Shown: piece after piece, positions 44,297-52,832 of the stretch
Position numbering within the stretch: position 1 is the first letter of the stretch
How the letters are laid out: each line of letters begins with the position of its first letter
Origin: Celeribacter neptunius
GTDB lineage: Bacteria; Pseudomonadota; Alphaproteobacteria; Rhodobacterales; Rhodobacteraceae
Length of the DNA stretch: 64,000 nt
Assembly: GCF_900113955.1 (NCBI RefSeq)
Contig: NZ_FORH01000005.1
Coordinates: forward strand, 248,001 to 312,000
Reading direction: 5' to 3'
Program-made: the position numbers and the translations under genes
Notes under the pieces: model-generated
What the model was told of the DNA's origin: nothing
Databases searched by the model: none
What the model saw: the letters and a program-made list of their open reading frames with translations, nothing else

Positions 44297-46392
44297 GCTG
44301 GCTCATCCGCTCCGAGTTGACGGTCCAGTGCTTGCCGCACCAACCCCAAAACATATGGTAGGTCCTCGTGGTCCGTTAGCTTGACCTCGGTATTTCCATT
44401 GCCCCATCGACCTACATCTGTGACATCGACCGCCATCCCGCGCGGATCGTTGAGTTCATAAGGTTCAATGTTGATAGAAATCCTGAGCGCCTTGGCCTGT
44501 GGCACGACATCCGCGAAATTTGTTTCGGCCTTGTAAGCCACGTAAAGCTTGAGGAACTGTTCGCTTACACTCGGGTCCAGCGCCATCACTTCGCGACGAA
44601 ACTGCTCGAAGAGGTCTCTCATCTTGCCTGATGTTAGATGGGGATGATCTTCGATGGTATAACCGTTGGCCTCTTCAGTCGGGGTGCGATAGGTCGCCAG
44701 GATTTCGGCGCTCAGAGAAGGTGCGGCCCAGACTTCAGCAGCCTGCTGCGCAAGCTGTTGGGCTCGCGACTCGATCGCAGCTTCGTTCCATGTATCCAAC
44801 ACACCCAACCCTTTATTGACCCGCAACGGGCTTTCTTTGAAACCGCCGGCCATGTCGCGCTTCTCAGCGAAACTCTTGTCACTGTATTCGGAATTATACC
44901 CGGTAAGCGTCAGGTTCCCCAACGTGTGAAGCCATTTCTCCTGCACGGCAGCCCAGTCAGCCCCAAGGGCGGCTTGCCATTCTGTTGATAGGTTCTCGTT
45001 CTGCGGCAGGATGTGCTCAATCGTGTAATCGTCGACCTCGACGCGCTCTTTTCTTCCGAAGTTCTCAAATTTCCGAAGCCAGTAAGTGCGGCTACGGAAG
45101 TTGTAGAGGTCGCGATCTTGAATGCGCGCAATGAACTCTTCGTCACGCGGAAACCGGCGATATGACTTCATGTTGAGCAGGTGTGCTTTGACGCTTTCCA
45201 GGTAGCGGTCTTTTTTCAGCTCCCGGCCAAACGTTGCGAAAGTCTTGTTGAGTGAGTTCGTGGGCACGGAACAGATCGCGCGACGGAAGACATAGGCCTC
45301 GACCAAGCGGACCACTTCAAGGAAATCGTCAGCGCTCAATGCGCCCGTCTTATAGTCTTTGTAGACCTCCAGAAGGAATGGGTAGGCGACATCAACTTTC
45401 AGCTCTCGCAGATCCCTGAAGCCGAGCGCCAAGGCCTTATCTTTCTCTTGCCCCAGTACGAGCGCCCCGTAGTACTGCGAGAATTCCCAGACCTCCCGCA
45501 CGAGGTCTTCCACCTCACGGCCACCGCCAATTTGTTCCTGGGAATACGCCTTGTACGCATCGTAGACATCATCAAGCCTAGGGATCGACCCGGTCACGAC
45601 CGTCAGATAATTCCGCATGAAACCGTCGAAGTGCGAGGCATAGGCAGCCTGACCAAAACCTTCTTCCATGCGCCGCCAGTATTGCTCATAGAGCCGCGTT
45701 TGCAGTTTCGGCTCCAACCCCATCAAAACGAAATTGCGGATCAGATCGGCCTGCGACAGCTCCTTGCCCGTCGAGTTCATGCTTTCGAAAATCAGCTGAG
45801 GGTTGTCATGTTCCCGGCTGAGCGCCACGTCCACAATCATCAGCTTGGCAAGGCCAGAACAAACCTCCGACACAGCCGCATCGTCCTGGTCGAGCCAACG
45901 TGAGAACATCTTGAAATTCTCGGCGACACGCATCGAATGCGGCTCGGGCAGGTCATCGCCCGACACCACCGCGTTCAGCGTCGTGCGGTCGGTCTTGGAC
46001 AATAACAGCTTGAAAGCACGTTCCCCGCTTTCGTCCGGGTCCATCAGGTATCGGTTGCGGATTTTCTTGAACGAGAAGCCGTCGACCGGCTCATCGTCGC
46101 CTACCTTGCGCGACAGCGCGGCGAGGAGCAGCGTGACCGAGGTCAGGCGCTGTTGGCCGTCGATGACAAGCAGCGGCGCGCGGCTGGACGTGTTGGACAG
46201 GCTCTCTTCGATATAAACGACCGAGCCAAGAAAATGTACCGGGATATGCCCACTGCGTCCCGCACGTCGGATGTCCTCCCACAACTGGCGGCACTCGCGC
46301 TCGGTCCAGGAATAGGTCCGCTGATAGATCGGAATGACAAACTGCGGCGCGCTGTTGATGAAGTTCAGGAGGTTGGCATCGGTAGCTTTCAT
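44293..46392 (-). CDS. DUF262 and HNH (DUF1524) domain protein in the restriction operon
   Basis: The 699-residue protein has a DUF262 (ParB-like) start with FVIPIYQRTYSWTERECRQLWEDI and LLVIDGQQRLTSVTLLL. Its HNH/DUF1524 nuclease part has DYTIEHILPQNENL and LGNLTLTGYNSEYSDKSF. Together these match GmrSD-type proteins, which use NTPs and cut modified DNA, although this is a single polypeptide. Its placement between hsdS and hsdR, with 4-nt overlap to hsdR, suggests a second defence activity coupled to the restriction system. The start at 46392 gives the family N terminus. Confidence 0.85.
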   Translation of the reverse strand: MKATDANLLNFINSAPQFVIPIYQRTYSWTERECRQLWEDIRRAGRSGHIPVHFLGSVVYIEESLSNTSSRAPLLVIDGQQRLTSVTLLLAALSRKVGDDEPVDGFSFKKIRNRYLMDPDESGERAFKLLLSKTDRTTLNAVVSGDDLPEPHSMRVAENFKMFSRWLDQDDAAVSEVCSGLAKLMIVDVALSREHDNPQLIFESMNSTGKELSQADLIRNFVLMGLEPKLQTRLYEQYWRRMEEGFGQAAYASHFDGFMRNYLTVVTGSIPRLDDVYDAYKAYSQEQIGGGREVEDLVREVWEFSQYYGALVLGQEKDKALALGFRDLRELKVDVAYPFLLEVYKDYKTGALSADDFLEVVRLVEAYVFRRAICSVPTNSLNKTFATFGRELKKDRYLESVKAHLLNMKSYRRFPRDEEFIARIQDRDLYNFRSRTYWLRKFENFGRKERVEVDDYTIEHILPQNENLSTEWQAALGADWAAVQEKWLHTLGNLTLTGYNSEYSDKSFAEKRDMAGGFKESPLRVNKGLGVLDTWNEAAIESRAQQLAQQAAEVWAAPSLSAEILATYRTPTEEANGYTIEDHPHLTSGKMRDLFEQFRREVMALDPSVSEQFLKLYVAYKAETNFADVVPQAKALRISINIEPYELNDPRGMAVDVTDVGRWGNGNTEVKLTDHEDLPYVLGLVRQALDRQLGADEPA

Positions 46393-46414
46393 GGTAACGA
46401 ACTCGATATTGGAA

Positions 46415-47272
46415 TTAATCTGAATAGGCGTGCCCGGCGTCCAGGGCATCGGTGAAATAGGGTGTGAAACCAGCAAGCATGATGGTCACAGAGACCAAAT
46501 CGCGCATTTCAATCTCGCGCAACTGGCTGGCGGCTGTGCCTGCGTGACGGATGCCGGGATAGTCATTGGCAAAGCGATAGATGCCTTTTGCAGATTCCTT
46601 GATCTGCTCGTGCGGCCAAACGGATGTTCGATCACACATCGCGCCGAAGGTATTAGCTTCGCGGCGAGCCGTAGCGTTGAAGGCAACCACATCAGGGTGT
46701 TGTTTGAACAGCGCCTCGAGAAGATTAAACTGCGCGGAGATGCACTGTTTTACCTTTCTCGGAGACTGATCACCTTTCAGATCGCGAACGCATTCCTCGA
46801 AATCATGCATGAGCGCCGCAAGAGCTGCGTCCTGAGAAGTGACATGCCGTAAGTCGCGCATCAGGCGGGCGAACACGCCGGGGAGGGTCGGGTGCAGGCT
46901 GAAGGGGCGGCGGAGGTCATAGCGGAGGCTGTACTTGTCGAGAAAATCGCGGATCAGCAGGAAATATCTGTTGGTCAGGGCCTCGCTGCCGAAGTCTTCG
47001 ATGACTGTGTGGGCGCGCTCGAGAAATTCGACGGCTGATAGCTCTCCGTTCAACGCGGTTACTTTGGTGTCGCGGAAGGCGATGCGGGCCTCGTCCTTGT
47101 CATCCACAATCGCAGCAAGGGATGTGGCCGGGTCCAGCTTTACGACGAAAGACTTGTTGAGTTCGCGGTAAAGCTCGCAAAACAGGTCTTCTGGCGCATC
47201 GTTATGTTTGGCCAATTTGCTCCAAACCTGCCGCCACATTTCGGACCAGACACCTATGATCTCGCCCCGCAT
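46415..47272 (-). CDS. Abortive-infection-like protein in the restriction operon
   Basis: The 285-residue protein ends in a region, RFANDYPGIRHAGTAASQLREIEMRDLVSVTIMLAG, which resembles the C-terminal domain of bacterial abortive infection (Abi) proteins, a HEPN-like helical domain. The rest is helical and unrecognised. AGGGGG lies before the ATG at 47272, 1 nt after the hsdS stop codon. It is expected to act as a back-up if phage evade restriction. The family assignment rests on pattern similarity and is moderate. Confidence 0.65.
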   Translation of the reverse strand: MRGEIIGVWSEMWRQVWSKLAKHNDAPEDLFCELYRELNKSFVVKLDPATSLAAIVDDKDEARIAFRDTKVTALNGELSAVEFLERAHTVIEDFGSEALTNRYFLLIRDFLDKYSLRYDLRRPFSLHPTLPGVFARLMRDLRHVTSQDAALAALMHDFEECVRDLKGDQSPRKVKQCISAQFNLLEALFKQHPDVVAFNATARREANTFGAMCDRTSVWPHEQIKESAKGIYRFANDYPGIRHAGTAASQLREIEMRDLVSVTIMLAGFTPYFTDALDAGHAYSD

Positions 47273-47273
47273 C

Positions 47274-48449
47274 TCAGAGTTCCCCCTGAAAAGCGCGATG
47301 TTGAAGGGAGGCAAACAGAAATTCTTGAGCTGCCAAGTCAGCATTTGCTCTTTGCCAAACGTGTTGTAACTTCTCACGTTGCACGCCGTACTGTTCCTGA
47401 AGGGTCATCTCAGGCACCCTCAAACGGAGTGGAGAAAGGTCTTTCTTGTTCAACTGGGGTACGGAGGACCCCGAAGCGATGTCTGACAGCGTGAACAATG
47501 AGAACCAACCAGCAAGAAAGTCCGTGTTGATGACGTTTGATCTGGGCAGCACTCCCATCAAGTTTGGGTCAAGAATGGCAGGACGCATCAAGGTGCGTTT
47601 TTTGTTTGTACCAATGGCTCCGCCCCGCTTTGGAAACACAATCGCACCGGCCGGACACGTTGCTGCTTTGGAACCCGGAACAGAGCTCCACAACGCCGCT
47701 TCGTGTACTTCTCGGGCGTTTCCTGGGCGGTTAAGGTCTGAGACCTTGAGGATCAGGTAGCCGTCTTTCTGGTCAACAAATTCCTCTCCTTCGGGCAAAG
47801 TGTTCCCAGAGAAAAAATCAGCGCAATCGCCAAGCAATGCGTTTGATGCTTGCTCACTTCGCACATCACCAAACATCTCATGAAAGATCGCCTGGCCGAA
47901 GGTGTTCAGTTTGTCGAGGGCGCGGGTGCGGAGGCGGCGGAGCGCGTCCGCCTGATCCAGTATCCCCGCAATCCGCCTCTGCTCCTCCAACGGCGGGAGG
48001 GGGATCTTGATGCCCTTGATCAGACCCATGTTGAGTCCGCGTCGCTCGTTACCTTGGGAACCCGTCAGGTGTCGAATTTCCTGGTAGCGTGCTTGAAGAT
48101 TACGAAACAAAAAATTGGAATCTAGCCGTTTGCAGTCCACTGGATGGATAGCCACAAGAGACTGATTGCAAGTCGCTTTCATCTTGAGCCTAGCAACCGT
48201 TCCGCGCGTCTTCCCTTGGCCGTTAAGCGCAATCAAGACAGAGTCTTCGGGCAAGTATTTTGCGGCAGAGCTTTGCAAGCCAGCATCCGTTATCCGACCC
48301 TCACACGACTTAATCTCTGGGTTGTGAATATCGCCGGACACAAGCCAAGGTACGTCCCCACCCTCATAGAACGCGTCATTTTTCCTGTCAGGTGTGCCTC
48401 CAGTAAACAACTCACAAACTTCGCCAATCGCCACAGACTCCGAATTCAT
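47274..48449 (-). CDS. hsdS: Type I restriction-modification specificity subunit (HsdS)
   Basis: HsdS chooses the DNA target for both methylation and restriction. The 391-residue protein has two target-recognition domains (residues about 1-150 and 205-350), each followed by a conserved helix: IPLPPLEEQRRIAGILDQADALRRLR near 150-175 and, at the end, a shorter second one. The unequal repeats mean a bipartite asymmetric recognition sequence. The ATG overlaps the hsdM stop codon by 4 nt. The target site cannot be read from sequence. Confidence 0.93.
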   Translation of the reverse strand: MNSESVAIGEVCELFTGGTPDRKNDAFYEGGDVPWLVSGDIHNPEIKSCEGRITDAGLQSSAAKYLPEDSVLIALNGQGKTRGTVARLKMKATCNQSLVAIHPVDCKRLDSNFLFRNLQARYQEIRHLTGSQGNERRGLNMGLIKGIKIPLPPLEEQRRIAGILDQADALRRLRTRALDKLNTFGQAIFHEMFGDVRSEQASNALLGDCADFFSGNTLPEGEEFVDQKDGYLILKVSDLNRPGNAREVHEAALWSSVPGSKAATCPAGAIVFPKRGGAIGTNKKRTLMRPAILDPNLMGVLPRSNVINTDFLAGWFSLFTLSDIASGSSVPQLNKKDLSPLRLRVPEMTLQEQYGVQREKLQHVWQRANADLAAQEFLFASLQHRAFQGEL

Positions 48450-50020
48450 CCGAGCATCCCTTCCAACCGGTCCAGCCCTTCGGCAATTTCGGCCTCAATC
48501 GCGCGCAGTTCGGCGATGATCTCTTTTGGGGGTTGATGGTCGACCTCCTCATGGGCCACTTCCTTGTAGCGGTTGAGCGATAGGTCCCATGTGCCCGTGG
48601 CCTGAATATCCGCCAGAGACACCATGAAGCTTTGCGCAGTGTGGGGGCGCTCGGCCTCTGCCTCTAACGCACCCCAGCGGGCCAGAATGTCCGGTAGGTT
48701 GTTCTTGGCATGTTCGTCCTCTGTCAGCGCCTCGGCAGGCACCGGCCCCAGCTTCTCAGTCGGCAACAGCTCCGTGCGTTTGTCATCAAGGCTCAGCCCG
48801 TCGGCCTCCATGTCGTAGAACCAGACATTATCCGTGCCGCCGCTTTCGGTCTTGGTGAAGATCATGATAGCGGTGGACACCCCGGCATAGGGGCGGAACA
48901 CGCCCGAGGGCAGCTTGATGATTGCGTCGAGTTTTTGTTCTTCGACGATGATCCGGCGGATGTCCTTGTGCGCCTTGGAAGAGCCAAACAGCACCCCGTC
49001 CGGCACGACCACCGCCGCGCGCCCACCCGTGCGCATGAGGCGCAGGAAGAGGGCAAGAAACAGCAGTTCCGTCTTCTTGGTCTTCACGACCTTCTGGAGG
49101 TCCTTGGCCGTCGCATCGTAGTCGAGCGACCCGGCAAAGGGCGGGTTGGCAAGGATCAGGGAGTAAGCGCCCGTGTCGGCCCCATGTTCTTCGGCCAGAC
49201 TATCACGATAAGCGACATCCGCATTTTCGACCCCGTGCAGAACCATGTTCATCGACCCGATGCGCAGCATGGTCGGGTCAAAATCGAACCCGTGGAACAT
49301 GTTGTTATGGAAGTGCTGGCGCTGTTCGGGGTTGCGCAGCATTTCAGAATGTGTTTCGCGCAGATACTCCCCTGCCGTGACAAGGAAACCGCAGGTGCCC
49401 GCCGCAGGATCGCAGATCGTGTCCTTGGGTGTGGGGGCCATCAGGCGCACCATCAGCTCGATGATGTGGCGCGGGGTGCGAAACTGGCCGTTTTGCCCGG
49501 CACTGGCGATCTTGCCGAGCATGTATTCGTAGACGTCGCCCTTGGTGTCGCGGTCGTCCATCTGGATGCCGTCGAGCAACCGCATGACTTTGTCGAGGAG
49601 AGCCGGGCTAGAAAAACCCAAACGCGCGTCTTTCATGTGGGTGGCGAAAGCTGTTCCTTCCTCCGCCATCGTCCGCATGAAGGGAAAGACGTGCTGATCC
49701 ATCAGCTTCATCTTCTCGCGGTTCTCAAAGTTGATCAGCCGTTGCCAACGCAGATCGTCGTAAGGACGTTCGATGGTTTCGTCATCTTTCGGATCGTCGC
49801 TGACCTTGTAGGTGAAGGTGCCCTCTGGGAAGATGCGCCGCTCCATCGCTGTGCCCAGCATGTTGGCCTTGGCCTCTTCCCGCGTGTGGATTTCGTCGAG
49901 CCGCTTGATAAAGAGCAGGTAGGTGATCTGTTCGATCACAGAGAGCGGATTGGAGACACCGCCCGACCAGAAGGCGTTCCAGATTTGGTCGACTTGAGAT
50001 TTGATATTGCCAGTAATCAC
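48446..50020 (-). CDS. hsdM: Type I restriction-modification DNA methyltransferase subunit (HsdM)
   Basis: The 524-residue N6-adenine methyltransferase has an N-terminal HsdM helical domain (QVDQIWNAFWSGG, ITYLLFIKRLDE), the SAM-binding motif DPAAGTCGF near 205-213, and the catalytic NPPF near 293-296. With HsdS it protects host DNA. It is the first gene of the operon, followed by hsdS, the Abi-like gene, the DUF262 gene and hsdR. Promoter signals are probably in the 50021-50044 gap or upstream of the small genes that precede it. Confidence 0.95.
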   Translation of the reverse strand: MITGNIKSQVDQIWNAFWSGGVSNPLSVIEQITYLLFIKRLDEIHTREEAKANMLGTAMERRIFPEGTFTYKVSDDPKDDETIERPYDDLRWQRLINFENREKMKLMDQHVFPFMRTMAEEGTAFATHMKDARLGFSSPALLDKVMRLLDGIQMDDRDTKGDVYEYMLGKIASAGQNGQFRTPRHIIELMVRLMAPTPKDTICDPAAGTCGFLVTAGEYLRETHSEMLRNPEQRQHFHNNMFHGFDFDPTMLRIGSMNMVLHGVENADVAYRDSLAEEHGADTGAYSLILANPPFAGSLDYDATAKDLQKVVKTKKTELLFLALFLRLMRTGGRAAVVVPDGVLFGSSKAHKDIRRIIVEEQKLDAIIKLPSGVFRPYAGVSTAIMIFTKTESGGTDNVWFYDMEADGLSLDDKRTELLPTEKLGPVPAEALTEDEHAKNNLPDILARWGALEAEAERPHTAQSFMVSLADIQATGTWDLSLNRYKEVAHEEVDHQPPKEIIAELRAIEAEIAEGLDRLEGMLG

Positions 50021-50044
50021 TTGGGAAGCACCAGTTTTTGTATT

Positions 50045-50248
50045 TTAGAGACCATAGCGCAGACGTTGCAGGCCAAATTGAAGGATAAGCAACGCGACTG
50101 AAGCTCCGATAAGCACTGACATAGAGATCAGGCTGGCTATCGCAGATATGCCTTGGAGGACGGTACCGTATTCAGTAAATATTGCTGCAAAATAGGAAGC
50201 TGCGCCAAGGACAAGTAGCGCTGTCAGTATCGGCAATACGCGGATCAT
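50045..50248 (-). CDS. Small membrane protein upstream of hsdM
   Basis: The 67-residue protein has two membrane spans (VLPILTALLVLGAASYFAAIF and ASLISMSVLIGASVALLILQF) and a short basic end. GGAAAG lies 7 nt before the ATG at 50248; the longer frame from 50281 has a poorer site. I do not recognise the family. It lies between the XRE gene and hsdM on the same strand. Confidence 0.55.
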   Translation of the reverse strand: MIRVLPILTALLVLGAASYFAAIFTEYGTVLQGISAIASLISMSVLIGASVALLILQFGLQRLRYGL

Positions 50249-50287
50249 GACATTTCTTTCCAACACAATGATTTTATCCATTTCTCT

Positions 50288-50755
50288 TCACACAGTTGTT
50301 TCGAGGTAGTCAAAAATTTCGGCTTCAGACATCTCACGACCACTTGCGAATTGCCCGACCAAGAAGCTGATCAGCTTTGCCTTCTTATGAGGTGAGAATT
50401 CGATTGCCCTTGTTCTCTGGAAGCCTTCCATAGCCAACAAGATCTTCTCGTACACATCGGGTGCCGGAAGTGTAACCGATGGAGACATGCCCAAGAGCAG
50501 CCAATTTAGGTCCACGTCAAACTTTCGATGGACATTGATAGCGAGTGCGAGCGGAACGTCACGGACAGCCGCTTCGTAGTTCCGGTACGAGCGAGGAATC
50601 ACGTCTACACTTTTGGCAAAATCACTCTGCGAAAGCCCCGCGCGTCGCCTGACTATGAGCAGGCGCTCAGCGATAGTTTCATTTTCGTGTTGATTTTGAC
50701 ACGTATGTTCCAATACAGTCGTTCCCGTACCTATGCGCACTAATTCTTCCCACAT
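50288..50755 (-). CDS. XRE-family regulator next to the restriction operon
   Basis: The 155-residue protein has an XRE helix-turn-helix at about 30-70 (LLIVRRRAGLSQSDFAKSVDVIPRSYRNYEAAVRDVPLALAI) and a C-terminal acidic helical region. It is divergent from the small excisionase-like gene at 50789, 34 nt away, and points toward the restriction genes, so it may control them or the integration module. The start is uncertain: ATG 50755, TTG 50773 or GTG 50740, the last with a GGGAAGA site. Confidence 0.78.
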   Translation of the reverse strand: MWEELVRIGTGTTVLEHTCQNQHENETIAERLLIVRRRAGLSQSDFAKSVDVIPRSYRNYEAAVRDVPLALAINVHRKFDVDLNWLLLGMSPSVTLPAPDVYEKILLAMEGFQRTRAIEFSPHKKAKLISFLVGQFASGREMSEAEIFDYLETTV

Positions 50756-50788
50756 TCGTGGCGAAGTTGGCAAGACCAGAGGCCCAAA

Positions 50789-51001
50789 ATGAACACACCA
50801 GACCTGTATTCCCCGAAAGAACTCGCAAAAATTAGTGGCTGGCCGGAACGCCGCATCCGCAACCTACTTCGCTCGGGTCATCTGCGCCATGTACGTGTCG
50901 GTACAAGTTATCTTTTGCCCAGTAGCGCGATCTCTGAATACGTCGAGCGAAACATGATCGAACCGTTGGCGACAAGTGGTCGGGAAAACTCTGGATCCTA
51001 A
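50789..51001 (+). CDS. Small helix-turn-helix protein, excisionase-like
   Basis: The 70-residue protein has a MerR/excisionase-type pattern: LYSPKELAKISGWPERRIRNLLRSGHLRHVRVGTSYLLPSSAISEYVE. AGAGG lies 6 nt before the ATG. It precedes another small protein and the integrase, all on one strand. It probably directs integrase towards excision. Confidence 0.72.
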   Translation: MNTPDLYSPKELAKISGWPERRIRNLLRSGHLRHVRVGTSYLLPSSAISEYVERNMIEPLATSGRENSGS

Positions 51002-51071
51002 AACAACGAACCGAACCTGCGCACTCCTATAGCTCCGGCAAAGCCCCTTTTAGATTTGAGAGACTCGTTAG

Positions 51072-51308
51072 ATGAGCACAACCAGCCTGAATATAAGCGT
51101 GATCGAAAAGCGTATGATGAACGCGACTGAAGCCGCTCATTACTGTGGCATTGCCGTTAAGCACTTTAAGACACTCTGTCCTGTGCGACCCGTATTGATG
51201 CCACCGAAGTACAAACAATACGACAGAATCGACTTAGACAAGTGGTTGGATAATTTGAAAGCTGATGTTGATAACGCTTCACAAAACGCCATCCTGGATC
51301 GACTTTGA
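51072..51308 (+). CDS. Small AlpA-like DNA-binding protein
   Basis: The 78-residue protein has an AlpA/HTH-17-type region: MNATEAAHYCGIAVKHFKTLC, then YKQYDRIDLDKWLDNL. It ends by sharing one base with the integrase start (TGATG), so the two are co-translated. It is the second small regulator in front of this integrase. Confidence 0.72.
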   Translation: MSTTSLNISVIEKRMMNATEAAHYCGIAVKHFKTLCPVRPVLMPPKYKQYDRIDLDKWLDNLKADVDNASQNAILDRL

Positions 51309-52432
51309 TGACTTTAGTTCGCGTGAAAGGCTTCAAAATCTTCTCTGACAGGCATGGACAGATGAGGTGTTATCATCGCCAAACCGGTCGGAAAATTGAC
51401 CTGAAAAAAACTCCGATTGGGTCGGCTGAGTTCTTTTCTGAATGCGCCAGAATTTCGGCAGTGGCAGAAGCCCTCAAACAGCAGGAACCAAAGCCCGGAA
51501 CTCTTGGAGGGCTCATGTCAGTGTATTTTTCCGAAGAGCATTTTTTGGAGCGCTCACGCGCGACGAAACGTGAATATCGAATGTGTGCCGGAATACTAGA
51601 GCCCATCAAAGACACACCAGTTTCATCCATAGATACACCGTTGCTCGCTGCCATCCATGACAAATTGGCGAGGAAGTACAGCTGGGACAAGGCGAACCGT
51701 GTGCGCAACTTCCTCATCCAAGTGTTCAAATTTTGCATCCCAAAGGGATTGATATCGAAGAATTTCGCCGAAGACGTTATCAAAAAACCCCGGCCAAAGG
51801 ACGCTCCAGAGGCATATAGGACATGGGCATTCGCAGAGGTGCAAACCGTCCTCGATGCAGCTTCACCTCAGCTAAGAGCCTCTTTGGCTACGATCTTTTG
51901 CACCGGGCAGGATCCGACCGATGCCTTGGAGTTTCGCAAGGATCAGGTGGGCGATGGCGTGATTTGGAAAGGCCGCAATAAAACCAATGTCGGCGCGGCA
52001 ATCCCGATCAGCAACGTCCTAATATCTGAACTGGCAAGGGTGCCTGCGCATGATGCGCCCACGCTTCTCGCCAGCTCGAAAGGTACGCCATGGACTTACG
52101 ACGGTTTCGCGAGCGCCTGGCAGCGACTTCGTACAAAGCTTGAAAAGGATGGCAAAGTCGCACCTGGCCTAACCCCGAAGGGGCTGCGGCACACAATGGC
52201 GACATGGCTTAGGGAGGCCGGGAGGGACGAACGTGAAATCTCCGATCTGCTGGCTCAGGACTCGAAGGTCATGGGGTTGCATTATTCCAAGAATGCCGCG
52301 CTGGCCCGTAAGAACCGGAAGACGATGCAGGTCTGGGAAGAGGAATACGAACGACGTGCCAAGCAGGCAAAAGTGTCAAACCCACAGAAAAAAGCGTCAA
52401 ACCCTGACAAGAGGAGCTTATCAGATGACTAA
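51308..52432 (+). CDS. int: Tyrosine recombinase (integrase) of element 2, with altered catalytic residues
   Basis: The 374-residue protein has the domain layout of tRNA-targeting integrases and ends 28 nt from tRNA-Phe. The Tyr nucleophile is likely in GLHYSKNAA, and the second box reads KGLRHTMAT. However, where Arg I is expected the protein reads CTGQDPTDALEF, so an Asp replaces it, and LLAQDSKV replaces the usual G-H pair. The integrase of element 1 has both intact. Either this is a divergent family with other active-site residues or the enzyme is weakened. The ATG at 51308 is chosen over the TTG at 51305. Confidence 0.85.
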   Translation: MTLVRVKGFKIFSDRHGQMRCYHRQTGRKIDLKKTPIGSAEFFSECARISAVAEALKQQEPKPGTLGGLMSVYFSEEHFLERSRATKREYRMCAGILEPIKDTPVSSIDTPLLAAIHDKLARKYSWDKANRVRNFLIQVFKFCIPKGLISKNFAEDVIKKPRPKDAPEAYRTWAFAEVQTVLDAASPQLRASLATIFCTGQDPTDALEFRKDQVGDGVIWKGRNKTNVGAAIPISNVLISELARVPAHDAPTLLASSKGTPWTYDGFASAWQRLRTKLEKDGKVAPGLTPKGLRHTMATWLREAGRDEREISDLLAQDSKVMGLHYSKNAALARKNRKTMQVWEEEYERRAKQAKVSNPQKKASNPDKRSLSDD

Positions 52433-52459
52433 AATCCATTTACTTTTCAGTTGTTTAAA

Positions 52460-52534
52460 TGGTGCCCGGGGGCGGAATCGAACCACCGACACGAGGATTT
52501 TCAATCCACTGCTCTACCCCTGAGCTACCCGGGC
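52460..52534 (-). tRNA. tRNA-Phe (GAA)
   Basis: On the minus strand a 75-nt cloverleaf begins GCCCGGG and ends CCCGGGCACCA, with the CCA encoded. The D arm is GCTC/GAGC, the anticodon loop is TTGAAAA with GAA, and the T arm reads GGTGG TTCGATT CCGCC. The anticodon stem has one U-U mismatch. The 3' half is duplicated at 25074 and partly at 13472, so this gene is the attachment site for two elements. Confidence 0.95.
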
Positions 52535-52625
52535 ACCGGGAGCGATTTCTCGCTGAACGACATCTCGTTCGGGTAGCGGGTTTCTAGTCGGGGGGGGCGG
52601 GAGTGTCCAGAGGAAAATTGCCCCT

Positions 52626-52832
52626 TCAGTGAGGTTTTTTCGGAGCGGCTTCAAACTGCTCGCGCATCGCCTCTTCAAAGGCCTCGGCGATCTCTTCCGG
52701 GTCCTCTTCGCGGCCGCTCGGCACGGCGTAAGATCCGTTCATCCATTTCGCCAGATCGATATCGGCACAGCGTTTGGAACAGAAGGGACGGTATTTCTGC
52801 ACGGCCTCATTGCCGCAGATCGGACAGGCCAT
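52626..52832 (-). CDS. yacG: DNA gyrase inhibitor / zinc-ribbon protein YacG
   Basis: The 68-residue protein has a four-cysteine zinc site, C3, C6, C18 and C22 (CPICGNEAV then FCSKRC), followed by an acidic tail. In E. coli YacG binds and inhibits DNA gyrase. Its ATG shares a base with the stop codon of the upstream RNase gene. An upstream in-frame extension belongs to the RNase gene region and is not part of the protein. Confidence 0.9.
   Translation of the reverse strand: MACPICGNEAVQKYRPFCSKRCADIDLAKWMNGSYAVPSGREEDPEEIAEAFEEAMREQFEAAPKKPH

Larger units (their letters stand above)
25074..52508. mobile_element. Element 2: integrative mobilizable element with fructosamine and restriction cargo
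   Basis: The 27.4 kb element lies between a 49-nt partial tRNA-Phe copy and the intact tRNA-Phe gene. Its integrase ends 28 nt from the tRNA. The other end holds a ColE1-type mobilization cassette. Cargo includes a LacI-regulated fructosamine locus, a metallophosphoesterase, a secreted protein and a five-gene type I restriction operon. No conjugative pilus, coupling protein or replication initiator of known type is present, so transfer would depend on a helper system, as in integrative mobilizable elements. Confidence 0.85.
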
